A stretch of 64,000 nt of DNA from Neptuniibacter pectenicola (GTDB lineage Bacteria; Pseudomonadota; Gammaproteobacteria; Pseudomonadales; Balneatricaceae), in contig NZ_LUTS01000010.1 of assembly GCF_001597735.1 (NCBI RefSeq), positions 62,001-126,000 of the forward strand, given 5' to 3'. The notes below the pieces were generated by a model. That model made no database searches, was not told the origin of the DNA, and saw only the letters and a program-made list of their open reading frames with translations. A program made the position numbers and the translations under genes. The first letter of the stretch is position 1. Each line of letters opens with the position of its first letter. Shown here one piece after another: positions 26,770 to 34,394 of the stretch.

Positions 26770-28278
26770 CTAAGTTAGCTGGCTATTACCCTCACCATAA
26801 ACCACCACTCGATTTCGCCCTCCTTCTTTTGCCGCATAAAGTGCCTCGTCAGCCCGTTTAAGTAGCCTATTTAATGTATCCTCATCGTTAGTATATAAAT
26901 GCGATACACCAAGACTAACTGTGACGCTAATAAGCTCGCCATTATCATTAAAACTTAGCTCAGATACTTTATGCCGTAACCGCTCAGCCACCGCATAAGA
27001 TGCGTCTAGAGAGGTTTCAGGCAACAGCATGGCGAACTCCTCACCACCAATTCGACCAAAACTATCCACTTCTCGCAGTTCACGGGTACACACGTTTACA
27101 ATGTCTAACAAAACCGCATCACCAAACGCATGGCCGCAACGATCATTGATCTGCTTAAAGTAATCCACGTCTAGCATAAGTAGGGTTAACGGTAACCTAT
27201 AGCGTTTACTTCTTGCACACGCGCTTTCTGCCTGCGCCATAAAATACCGGCGATTATAAGCATTGGTCAGCGAATCCCTATTAGCAAGCTCTCGTAACTC
27301 CTCATTACTCTTTTCTAAGGCAGCCGACGCTTCTGCTAACTCATGCGTCCGGATCTTCACTTGATTTATAACCAACATATTTTGCCGAGCCAGCGCACCA
27401 ATAATGGAAAATAACGCTAACACTAACGCAGTCCCTCCAACATGGACCACCCAGCCCAATACCTTATTGATACCTCCCTGATAGTTCGCCTCAACGTCCC
27501 AATAAAAATCCCAGCGCGCATTACCCGAGCGCGTCTGATAATAAAACGTTTCAACAATATCGTCGGTATCCGGCGAACCAATCATCAGATGTTCAACCAA
27601 CACCTCGCGATCACCTTCACCCACGGGAAGGCGTTCAACCATTCGCAGCCTTAAACCATTCGGTACATGCAGCACGCTTAAATCTGCAAAAAAATCACTT
27701 AAATTAACTAAAGAGAGAACAACACCGGGCTGATTATCATTGGCAGCACTAAACGCAAAGGCGATAAATAGTTTGCCGTAATCATCAATAAACATAGGAC
27801 TTAAGACCACCTGCGAAGGACTCGCCAGCGCTTGGCGCAAAACCGGAGCAATAATCGGCTGCGCTCTAAGATCACCCTTTTTAGAAAGCACCCCATGAAC
27901 ATCCGTGCTATAGCGCACTTTACTTTCCATATTGGGAGAATTGCTATTCATCACCGAAACATAGGCCACACTGGTTAATGGGATTACTGATTCATTCTCA
28001 ATCTCCTCCATCAACTCGACCCCTTTAAAAAACTCATCCTCTGTAATAGATTGAGAGCCATAAAAGAGGGCGGCTACTCCCCTCAACTCTGAATGAAAAA
28101 GCGACATCCAGTTAAGGCTAATATGGGTAATCTGCTGGGTTTCCAGCTCGGCTTTATCTAACCAAACTTTGGCGGCGTGATCCCCTAAAGCCCAGCCCCA
28201 GCCATTGATTCCAATCAACGAAATCAAAAACGCCAGAACAAACATTATAAGCTTTACAACTCGCCTCTGTATTAACAC
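26770..28278 (-). CDS. Membrane diguanylate cyclase with periplasmic CHASE-like sensor, paired with TorT
   Basis: 502 residues. Helix 1 (about 10-28) is followed by a periplasmic region of about 230 residues resembling a CHASE domain (ELRGVAALFYGSQSITEDEFF... then an AYVSV strand). Helix 2 (about 275-297) and a coiled linker come next, then a GGDEF domain with GGEEF and an RxxD inhibitory site (REVD) five residues before it, so both activity and product feedback are expected. The start is a GTG with no clear ribosome site; an internal Met at residue 12 is an alternative. It lies 72 bases downstream of torT on the same strand. I infer that TorT, or TorT bound to its ligand, controls this cyclase in place of the usual TorS kinase. 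Confidence 0.85.
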   Translation of the reverse strand: MLIQRRVVKLIMFVLAFLISLIGINGWGWALGDHAAKVWLDKAELETQQITHISLNWMSLFHSELRGVAALFYGSQSITEDEFFKGVELMEEIENESVIPLTSVAYVSVMNSNSPNMESKVRYSTDVHGVLSKKGDLRAQPIIAPVLRQALASPSQVVLSPMFIDDYGKLFIAFAFSAANDNQPGVVLSLVNLSDFFADLSVLHVPNGLRLRMVERLPVGEGDREVLVEHLMIGSPDTDDIVETFYYQTRSGNARWDFYWDVEANYQGGINKVLGWVVHVGGTALVLALFSIIGALARQNMLVINQVKIRTHELAEASAALEKSNEELRELANRDSLTNAYNRRYFMAQAESACARSKRYRLPLTLLMLDVDYFKQINDRCGHAFGDAVLLDIVNVCTRELREVDSFGRIGGEEFAMLLPETSLDASYAVAERLRHKVSELSFNDNGELISVTVSLGVSHLYTNDEDTLNRLLKRADEALYAAKEGGRNRVVVYGEGNSQLT

Positions 28279-28350
28279 ATCTAATGCCTTATTTCACAGA
28301 TAAAAATTGAACACACATAGCCCTTAAACCCTGTCCAAATACCCGCTGAT

Positions 28351-29454
28351 TCAGTCCTCTCCTTTCAAGCGAACCCCCACTGAATAAGTCGCACGGAAAC
28401 CGCTAGGAGCCAATGACGTTAAACGCGCTAACGCGTTTATATTTTTTTGATCAACCACATAAATTTCGGGGCCCACATGGCGAATAAAGGTTTTTTTATC
28501 CAGTACTCGTACCAATTGATCGACTGCAATTCGCCCTTGAATAACCGCAGAATCAGTCGGCGCTCCAACAATCTGTCCTCGCTTAATCCCTCGGTAGACC
28601 TCAGGCGTAAAATAATAAGCAAGGATCTTAACTTGGTCACTTAACCCTCGGGCACGTAACACCTTAATGGCCGCAGACGCCGTGACAGCAGTACCCACGA
28701 TATAATCAATATCAGGTTGCATATCTAACACCTCGTTTAGCAAGGCTGTCTGCACTAACTTTCCCGTATCCCCATAGCGTTTAGCAACGATATTAACATC
28801 GCTGCCCATCAACGCCTTCTGAAACCCCAAATCACCCGCTAACACCCAACCCGCACCCTCAGGTCCGGGGAACCAAGCCACCTTTGCAGGTGAATTTGAT
28901 GTGGCATGAAGCTGAGCAAGATAAGTGCCAGCACTAAACCCCATTTCTTCAAAGGACACTAAGGAGCGGGCAGCCACACGTGAAGATGACATGCCATTAA
29001 TCACATCAATAACAGGTATACCTTTATTATGAAGCTCCTCAACAAGATCATCTAACCCTTTATAAGAGATGGCACCAATAATAACGCCGTTACTTCCCTC
29101 CTCCACGCACTTACGGATCTGTTGCAATTGAGTCTGTAAATGATCATACCCCCCCGCTTCATGCACCTCTAAGTTAATCCCTAAACGACGCGCTTCACTG
29201 ACCACACCGAAGTTAACAGCCAGCCAATAGGAGTCTTTCATATGGGGGAAGGATGTACAGATGCGCCACGTTTTTTTAGCGGTTTTTAATGGACTGTAGA
29301 ACGCAAGGTTCTTTTCTTTTTCACCATTAATTGACTGCACCTGAGCTTCTACAGGAAAGGGGTACCAAGGAACGTCCCCCTGAGCATACACCGTCACAAC
29401 AGCACACTTCAGAAGCAGGATAGAGATCAAGGTTGTTAAACTACATCTCATCAT
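28351..29454 (-). CDS. torT: TorT-like periplasmic binding protein
   Basis: 367 residues. A signal peptide (about 1-24, ending VTVYA) is followed by a type I periplasmic-binding fold. TorT-like features are VPWYPFPVEAQV near the N-terminus, WRICTSFPHMKDSYWLAVNFGVV, and AGGYDHLQTQLQQI. The later LAYYFTPEVYRGIKRGQIVGAPTDS matches sugar-binding folds. In E. coli TorT binds trimethylamine N-oxide and activates the TorS kinase. No torS, torR or torCAD is within this window; instead a diguanylate cyclase follows. Ligand may therefore be TMAO or something else. The start is at the first of two ATGs; no strong ribosome site is visible. Confidence 0.82.
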   Translation of the reverse strand: MMRCSLTTLISILLLKCAVVTVYAQGDVPWYPFPVEAQVQSINGEKEKNLAFYSPLKTAKKTWRICTSFPHMKDSYWLAVNFGVVSEARRLGINLEVHEAGGYDHLQTQLQQIRKCVEEGSNGVIIGAISYKGLDDLVEELHNKGIPVIDVINGMSSSRVAARSLVSFEEMGFSAGTYLAQLHATSNSPAKVAWFPGPEGAGWVLAGDLGFQKALMGSDVNIVAKRYGDTGKLVQTALLNEVLDMQPDIDYIVGTAVTASAAIKVLRARGLSDQVKILAYYFTPEVYRGIKRGQIVGAPTDSAVIQGRIAVDQLVRVLDKKTFIRHVGPEIYVVDQKNINALARLTSLAPSGFRATYSVGVRLKGED

Positions 29455-29734
29455 TATTCAAGAATCACCACAGCCCATAACTTACCTAAACGCACTCACA
29501 AAGTGCCGCTAAAACAGATAAAACCGGTGTCGTATTACATATGTGAATAATGTATCGCGCCCTGTTTATACACAGTCAGCGTTGATATTTTGAAAATCCA
29601 CAGTATACAAGATAGCAGCTTTTAACCTGGGAGGTCGAAAAAGACAACAGGTAAACGGCAGGGACGCTGAATTAAAAACAACCTAATTCAAACAGAAGGG
29701 AGGGTAATAACCACTCAATACAAGAGAAGCGATT

Positions 29735-30166
29735 TTAAGCCGCAGCGCGGATCTGCTGCTTAGAACGTTCAATTTCACCGATAATTAACTGCCCTGTCGA
29801 CATCAGCCCGACCTTAGCGTACTCATCGGACGCCTGAGCCTGCTGACGCGGTGTATGGCTATGGCTATAGATATAACCATTAACATAGGCAAAGTCGCCT
29901 ACGAGGCCCTCGTGTACCGCTAGATTTAATCGTTCAGCAACGTGAGCATCGTATAATTCATTAGGATCAGGGTAGACGCTTTGCGCTTCAGGCAGTTGAA
30001 ATTCACCAGAACCCACCTGAGGCGCGCTGTCAGGTTTAATCAACGCCTGATTAGAATGAATCAAGCTCATCAACATTGAGAACTGCGCACCACTACCACT
30101 CTGAACCGCTTGGCTCAAAGTAGAGGTATAGCCCTCAATTCGGTTAATGATCTGCTCAGTTCGCAT
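29735..30166 (-). CDS. 143-residue hypothetical protein
   Basis: Chosen start MRTEQIINRIEGYTSTL at 30166; a TTG 19 codons upstream would add a segment without a ribosome site. The protein is Gln/Ser-rich and soluble. Helical N- and C-terminal parts flank a Pro-rich middle (KPDSAPQVGSGEF). It ends RSKQQIRAAA and contains NGYIYSHSHTPRQQAQ. I recognise no family. It is divergent from greB, with about 100 bases between. It could be a cytoplasmic or flagellum-related accessory, but nothing in the sequence proves this. 29455-29734 upstream of torT holds no gene that I can see. Confidence 0.6.
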   Translation of the reverse strand: MRTEQIINRIEGYTSTLSQAVQSGSGAQFSMLMSLIHSNQALIKPDSAPQVGSGEFQLPEAQSVYPDPNELYDAHVAERLNLAVHEGLVGDFAYVNGYIYSHSHTPRQQAQASDEYAKVGLMSTGQLIIGEIERSKQQIRAAA

Positions 30167-30269
30167 ACGGCTCGCTAATGAATAAAATAAATACTTGAAT
30201 GTAGTCCCGTTTTTATCGACCAACGGTTAGAATTCTTTACTATAAAATCACAAAGAATAGGGATAATTC

Positions 30270-30776
30270 ATGGGAAGGTGGCGTCCACCACAGCCTCGCA
30301 GCTCGAAATACATTACCGCCGAAGGGTATGCTCGCTTGAATGAGGAGCTTAAATACCTATGGAAAGTGAAACGACCCGAGATAACACAGTCGGTAAAAGA
30401 AGCGGCAGCCCAAGGGGACCGTTCAGAAAATGCGGAATATATTTACGGCAAAAAGCAGTTACGTGAAATTGACCGACGCGTTCGTTACTTATCAAAACGA
30501 TTGGAAGATATGGTCGTGGTCGATCGCGCACCTGATCCATCAAAACAAGACACCGTCTTTTTTGGTGCGTGGGTAACTTTGGTCGATGAAGAAGATAATC
30601 AACGCAAACACCGCATTGTTGGCCCTGATGAGATCGATGCCGGTTCCCACTATATCTCGATGGACTCTCCCCTCGCCCGCCTTATTTTAAAGAAACAACT
30701 GGGCGATGAAGTCTGCTTTACAAAGCCTGATGGCAGCGAGGTTTTCTATGAAATAATCGCTATAAAATATGAATAA
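30270..30776 (+). CDS. greB: Transcription elongation factor GreB
   Basis: 168 residues. The N-terminal coiled-coil hairpin (about 10-85: SSKYITAEGYARLNEELKYLWKVKRPEITQSV, then EAAAQGDRSENAEYIYGKKQ) carries the acidic D-x-x-E at its tip (GDRSENAEY), which enters the RNA polymerase secondary channel to stimulate cleavage of backtracked RNA. The C-terminal FKBP-like domain ends VFYEIIAIKYE. The basic RWRPPQPRSSKYIT start and the LREIDRRVRYLSKRL helix are typical for GreB rather than GreA. AGGGA precedes the ATG. Monocistronic. Confidence 0.95.
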   Translation: MGRWRPPQPRSSKYITAEGYARLNEELKYLWKVKRPEITQSVKEAAAQGDRSENAEYIYGKKQLREIDRRVRYLSKRLEDMVVVDRAPDPSKQDTVFFGAWVTLVDEEDNQRKHRIVGPDEIDAGSHYISMDSPLARLILKKQLGDEVCFTKPDGSEVFYEIIAIKYE

Positions 30777-30796
30777 AAGAAGCCTAAAGCCAGCCG

Positions 30797-31732
30797 TCAG
30801 GCTCGTTTATTCTGATACATGCGTTTATCGGCCTCCTCGATCCAGTACGCTAAGGATGCACTCCCATCATCAATCAAAACAGCGCCGATACTAACACTTA
30901 ATTCTTGGGCAGCCATACTATCAACTAAACGCTGTTGTACATGATCTAGCTGCTCAGCACTATTAGCGGCCACCAGCATAACGAACTCATCACCGGATAA
31001 ACGCGCGGCAGTATCATTTTCTCTGACCTCCCCCGCCAAAACGTCACCTAAGCGCTTTAAAGCAACATCACCTGCTGAGTGCCCATAGGTGTCATTTATA
31101 TCCTTAAGACCATTCATATCCATATACAGAAGCCCTAAGGATAGATTCGAACGCCTCGCTAACGTTAAACGCTGCTGTGCCACCGCATAAAACCCTCTGC
31201 GGTTATAAAGCTTAGTCAGCTCATCGGTCATCGCCAGGTTAGAGATAACTTGATACTGAGATAGAATTGCGAGATCCGCCTCAATTAAATCTCTTAACTC
31301 TCCCACCAAATCAACATAATCCTTTTGATAATCCGTCGTATTAAAATCCATCACACAAATCGTGCCAAAAGGCTCACCCGTCGGCCATTTAACCGGTAAG
31401 CCTAGATACGAACGAAAACCATCTTCACTTACTTCTGGGTTGGTCTCCCAATAGCGGTCACCTCGTGCATCAGCAACATAGAGAGTACCTTGCTGTTCCA
31501 CCACTTTTTTACAGAACAGATTGGTATCCACCGGAATGATGATGCCTGCCTCATAAGGGTTAGACTCTTGATCACTTGAGATAACAACCTGAAAGCCTTT
31601 AGAAGCATATTGAACAATAAAACCTGCAGGCGCATTAAAGACTCGCGCCATCACATCAACGGTCTTCTGCCATTTAGCTAAAGGCAGCAGCCCTTCTCTC
31701 TCATCTAATACCCATTGATCAGGTGTAAGCAT
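30797..31732 (-). CDS. GAF-domain diguanylate cyclase with SGDEF motif
   Basis: 311 residues from the ATG at 31732, which has GAGGA six to eight bases upstream; the ATG two codons earlier is too close to that site. A GAF domain (about 20-150: FNAPAGFIVQYASKGFQV...YLGLPVKWPTGEPFGTICVMDF) is followed by a GGDEF domain with SGDEF in place of GGDEF and an RxxD inhibitory site (REND). No membrane helix, so it is cytoplasmic. Some characterised cyclases with S/A at the first Gly remain active, so activity is possible but not certain. The GAF part would sense a small molecule or redox state. It is convergent with greB. Confidence 0.88.
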   Translation of the reverse strand: MLTPDQWVLDEREGLLPLAKWQKTVDVMARVFNAPAGFIVQYASKGFQVVISSDQESNPYEAGIIIPVDTNLFCKKVVEQQGTLYVADARGDRYWETNPEVSEDGFRSYLGLPVKWPTGEPFGTICVMDFNTTDYQKDYVDLVGELRDLIEADLAILSQYQVISNLAMTDELTKLYNRRGFYAVAQQRLTLARRSNLSLGLLYMDMNGLKDINDTYGHSAGDVALKRLGDVLAGEVRENDTAARLSGDEFVMLVAANSAEQLDHVQQRLVDSMAAQELSVSIGAVLIDDGSASLAYWIEEADKRMYQNKRA

Positions 31733-31941
31733 CTCCATTCCTCAAAAAACAACTAGAACGTCTACTGTGACATGCCAATCGACAAATAGTTTTCATTACT
31801 TAACAAGATAAACATACAGTACATAAGTCATAACCGAATGAGACAACACAGGCACTATTCCAAAATAAAAACACCCGATAACGATCAAACGCTAGTATTT
31901 AGAGACAGATGCCTAAAAATTTCCGCTGCATTTATTTTAGA

Positions 31942-32105
31942 CATAAAAAAACCAGCGCAGGGCTGGATTCTTATAAGTGGTGGGTCGTACAGGATTACTA
32001 TTGCCCTTCGGGCCATCGTCGCAGGCTCCGATGTTTTCTTATGACTGCGTCATGCGAATCGAACCTCTAACGGTTCTCATCCTGTACTCGTGTATTTTCT
32101 ACAGG
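31942..32105 (-). repeat. rtT-like tRNA-tail repeat unit, structured RNA
   Basis: A 164-base unit downstream of tRNA-Lys that begins with a 55-base exact copy (31942-31996) of 32106-32160. The copy holds the last 19 bases of tRNA-Lys (AATCCTGTACGACCCACCA on the minus strand), a spacer and a terminator. The unique part can fold into a closed multi-branch shape. GTACAGGAT (31987-31995) pairs with ATCCTGTAC (32079-32087) around four hairpins: 32003-32013, 32014-32033, 32041-32053 and 32061-32076. This organisation is that of the rtT element of the E. coli tyrT operon, where 178-base units repeat the 3' end of tRNA-Tyr. An att-site remnant is the main alternative. Confidence 0.65.
31945..31966 (-). 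terminator. Intrinsic terminator, second copy
   Basis: CCAGC/GCTGG stem with a five-base loop, followed on the minus strand by seven T. Identical to the terminator at 32109; it ends the read-through product carrying the rtT-like unit. Confidence 0.7.
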
Positions 32106-32160
32106 CATAAAAAAACCAGCGCAGGGCTGGATTCTTATAAGTGGTGGGTCGTACAGGATT
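32106..32160. repeat. 55-base direct repeat, tRNA-proximal copy
   Basis: Exact match to 31942-31996, 164 bases apart. It covers the terminator, a short spacer and the final 19 bases of tRNA-Lys, including the encoded CCA. Confidence 0.95.
32109..32130 (-). terminator. Intrinsic terminator after tRNA-Lys
   Basis: CCAGC/GCTGG stem, five-base loop and seven T on the minus strand, 12 bases beyond the CCA end of tRNA-Lys. Confidence 0.85.
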
Positions 32161-32217
32161 CGAACCTGTGACCAATTGGTTAAAAGCCAACTGCTCTACC
32201 AGCTGAGCTAACGACCC
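32142..32217 (-). tRNA. tRNA-Lys (TTT)
   Basis: 76 bases with CCA encoded. The acceptor stem pairs GGGTCGT with ACGACCC. The anticodon loop is CTTTTAA, giving anticodon UUU. D arm (AGCTCAGC.GGTAGAGC) and T arm (CAGGTTCGAATCCTG) are standard. It is the last of three tRNAs. Confidence 0.97.
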
Positions 32218-32228
32218 ATCTCTTAAAT

Positions 32229-32304
32229 TGGCTCCCTGAGCTGGACTCGAACCAGCGACCAATAGATTAACAGTCTACTGCTCTACCAACTGAGCTATCA
32301 GGGA
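32229..32304 (-). tRNA. tRNA-Asn (GTT)
   Basis: 76 bases with CCA encoded. The acceptor pair is TCCCTGA/TCAGGGA, anticodon GUU in ACTGTTAAT, and the T arm reads CTGGTTCGAGTCCAG. It lies 11 bases upstream of tRNA-Lys in the same operon. Confidence 0.96.
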
Positions 32305-32321
32305 ACTCTAGTTCCAGTAAA

Positions 32322-32409
32322 TGGCGGAGGGATAGGGATTCGAACCCTAGGGCCCTCTCGGACCGCTGGTTTTCAAGACCAGTGCTTTCGACCACTCAGC
32401 CATCCCTCC
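32322..32409 (-). tRNA. tRNA-Ser (TGA)
   Basis: 88 bases, with the long variable arm expected of tRNA-Ser and CCA encoded. The acceptor pair is GGAGGGA/TCCCTCC; anticodon UGA lies in TCTTGAAAA. It is first in the Ser-Asn-Lys operon. Confidence 0.96.
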
Positions 32410-32424
32410 GCAGGAACGGCGCGT

Positions 32425-32452
32425 ATATTATAGGATTGAGTTTTTGTGTCAA
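32425..32452 (-). promoter_or_regulatory. Promoter of the tRNA operon with GC-rich discriminator
   Basis: On the minus strand, a perfect TTGACA (32452-32447), a 16-base spacer and TAATAT (32430-32425), followed by GCGCC. A GC-rich discriminator next to the start point is the mark of stringently controlled stable-RNA promoters. Confidence 0.75.
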
Positions 32453-32486
32453 CCAGTAACGCGACTTTTTACTGAAAAAAGCTGAA

Positions 32487-32512
32487 TTATTATGAAACTA
32501 TTTTCATAATAA
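32487..32512. other. AT-rich perfect palindrome upstream of the tRNA operon
   Basis: Eleven-base arms (TTATTATGAAA/TTTCATAATAA) around four bases, 35 bases upstream of the tRNA promoter and downstream of the ETF-QO gene. It could be a regulator site, an UP-like element, or a weak terminator of the ETF-QO transcript. Confidence 0.4.
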
Positions 32513-32682
32513 AAATAAGCGGTTAGATAGTGTACAGAAATACACGATAAAGCCGCACAATCAGATCAAATTATAACCACTAGGTCAACATACCGATCTA
32601 ATTCACTTTGTACCTTCACCCCCTCCATGGGGCAATATTTTTTCTATTATTTTACATTTTTTATAAAAAAACCTTAAAAAAA

Positions 32683-34341
32683 TCACATATTTGGGTAATT
32701 AGGCCCACCCGTTCCTTCAGGTACAACCCAACGAATATTTTGCGCAGGGTCTTTAATGTCACATGTTTTACAATGTACGCAGTTTTGGCTGTTAATCTGA
32801 AAACGCTTCCCCTCTGCCTCCTCAATCACTTCATATACCCCAGCAGGGCAGTAGCGTTGTGCGGGTTCAGCAAAGCGCTCTAGATTGCTCCCAAGCGGTA
32901 TAGATGGATCTTTTAACTGTAAGTGACAAGGCTGATCTTCTTCATGGTTAGTATTCGAGAGAAAAACTGAACTCAGTTTATCAAAGCTAAGCACCCCGTC
33001 CGGCTTTGGATACGTAATCTGTTCACACGCTGCCGCCGGTTTTAACTGTGCAAAGTCTTCATGATCATCATGCAGCGTCACCGGTAATTTGCCGGAGAAG
33101 AGGTTTTGGTCGATAAAATTAAAGGCGCCCCCCAGCAATGAACCGAACTTATGCATCGCCGGTCCAAAGTTCTTAGAACTAAATAACTCATCATATAACC
33201 AAGACGCTTTAAACTTATCCGCAAAGCTATTCAGATCTTCCCCACCAGCTGACGAGGACTGCAGCGCGTCAAAGATCGCCTCAGCCGCCAACATGCCAGA
33301 TTTCATCGCCGTGTGTGTACCTTTGATTTTTGAAAAATTCAACGTACCTGCATTACAACCCGCGACGATACCACCAGGGAAAGTCATCTTAGGCAGCGCA
33401 TTAAAACCACCTTTAGTGATTGCTCTTGCCCCATAAGAGACACGCTTACCGCCGTCTAAATACTGTTTAAGAACCGGGTGATGCTTCAACTTTTGAAATT
33501 CATCAAACGGACTTAAGTAAGGATTTTTATAGTTTAAATCAACAATCAAACCAACAACTACTTGATTGTTTTCGGTATGGTAAAGGAAAAAGCCACCACT
33601 GCTCTCGCCTGTTAGCGGCCAACCCGAACCATGCAGTACAAGCCCAGGCTGGTGTTTATCTGGATCAATATCCCATAGCTCTTTAATGCCCAGACCATAA
33701 TGTTGAGCATCCGATTGAGCAGCAAGATCATATCGTTCGATCAGCTCTTTACCTAAATGCCCCCGACAACCTTCAGAGAAAATAGTGTATTTCGCGTGCA
33801 GCTCCATACCCGGCATATAACTATCTTTTTGCTCGCCGGCTGCACTAACGCCCATATCCCCTGTAGCAATTCCTTTAACACTGCCATCCTCGTTATACAG
33901 CACCTCTGATGCAGCAAAACCGGGGAAAATTTCAACACCGAGTTGCTCAGCCTGCTCCGCCAACCAACGACAAAGATTCCCTAAACTCACAATGTAGTTA
34001 CCGTGATTGTGCATCGTTTTAGGCACAAACATATTCGGTACTTTTATGGCAGCAGTGTCGTTTTTCAGCATGAAGATCTGATCTTCAACCACGGGGGTGT
34101 TTAAAGGCGCACCCTGCTCTTTCCACTCAGGAAAAAGTTCATCCAGTGCGCGACTTTCAACGACGGCACCCGACAATATATGCGCGCCCACCTCTGACCC
34201 TTTTTCAACCACACAGACCGTCAACGCTTGCTCAGTCGCCTGCGCTTGCTGCATCAATTTACACGCAGCCGATAAACCGGCAGGGCCTGCACCGACAATC
34301 ACCACATCAAATTCCATGGACTCTCTTGCCATAGCATTCAT
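32683..34341 (-). CDS. Electron transfer flavoprotein-ubiquinone oxidoreductase
   Basis: 552 residues from the ATG at 34341, which has GAGGTG six bases upstream; the GTG three codons earlier is rejected. The FAD site is [17 protein letters not shown]. The central part includes GAHILSGAVVESRALDELFP. The C-terminal ferredoxin-like region binds a 4Fe-4S cluster: CPAGVYEVIEE... and CVHCKTCDIKDP. The enzyme takes electrons from reduced ETF and passes them to ubiquinone at the inner membrane, linking acyl-CoA dehydrogenases to respiration. Its partner ETF is encoded at 62-64 kb, and a long acyl-CoA dehydrogenase gene lies just upstream on the same strand, 53 bases away. Confidence 0.95.
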   Translation of the reverse strand: MNAMARESMEFDVVIVGAGPAGLSAACKLMQQAQATEQALTVCVVEKGSEVGAHILSGAVVESRALDELFPEWKEQGAPLNTPVVEDQIFMLKNDTAAIKVPNMFVPKTMHNHGNYIVSLGNLCRWLAEQAEQLGVEIFPGFAASEVLYNEDGSVKGIATGDMGVSAAGEQKDSYMPGMELHAKYTIFSEGCRGHLGKELIERYDLAAQSDAQHYGLGIKELWDIDPDKHQPGLVLHGSGWPLTGESSGGFFLYHTENNQVVVGLIVDLNYKNPYLSPFDEFQKLKHHPVLKQYLDGGKRVSYGARAITKGGFNALPKMTFPGGIVAGCNAGTLNFSKIKGTHTAMKSGMLAAEAIFDALQSSSAGGEDLNSFADKFKASWLYDELFSSKNFGPAMHKFGSLLGGAFNFIDQNLFSGKLPVTLHDDHEDFAQLKPAAACEQITYPKPDGVLSFDKLSSVFLSNTNHEEDQPCHLQLKDPSIPLGSNLERFAEPAQRYCPAGVYEVIEEAEGKRFQINSQNCVHCKTCDIKDPAQNIRWVVPEGTGGPNYPNM

Positions 34342-34394
34342 ACTATTCACCTCAATTCTTTTCAGGTATTAAGCGCGCCACTCACTATCGCCAC

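Noticed and set aside
29562-29571. CTGTTTATAC upstream of torT, resembling the TorR box CTGTTCATAT
   Set aside because: Only a single copy with two mismatches, and no torR gene is visible; such matches are expected by chance.
31942-32160. Remnant of a prophage or integrative element at tRNA-Lys (att duplication)
   Set aside because: The copies are only 164 bases apart, include the terminator beyond the tRNA end, and no integrase is near; the rtT-like organisation fits better. It stays as an alternative.
31838-32171. Two plus-strand ORFs of 64-68 codons over the tRNA-tail repeat
   Set aside because: They are antisense to structured RNA, and their similarity to each other comes from the DNA repeat.
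32608-32883. 91-codon plus-strand ORF at the end of the ETF-QO gene
   Set aside because: Antisense to the conserved iron-sulfur region of ETF-QO; the composition is shadow-like.
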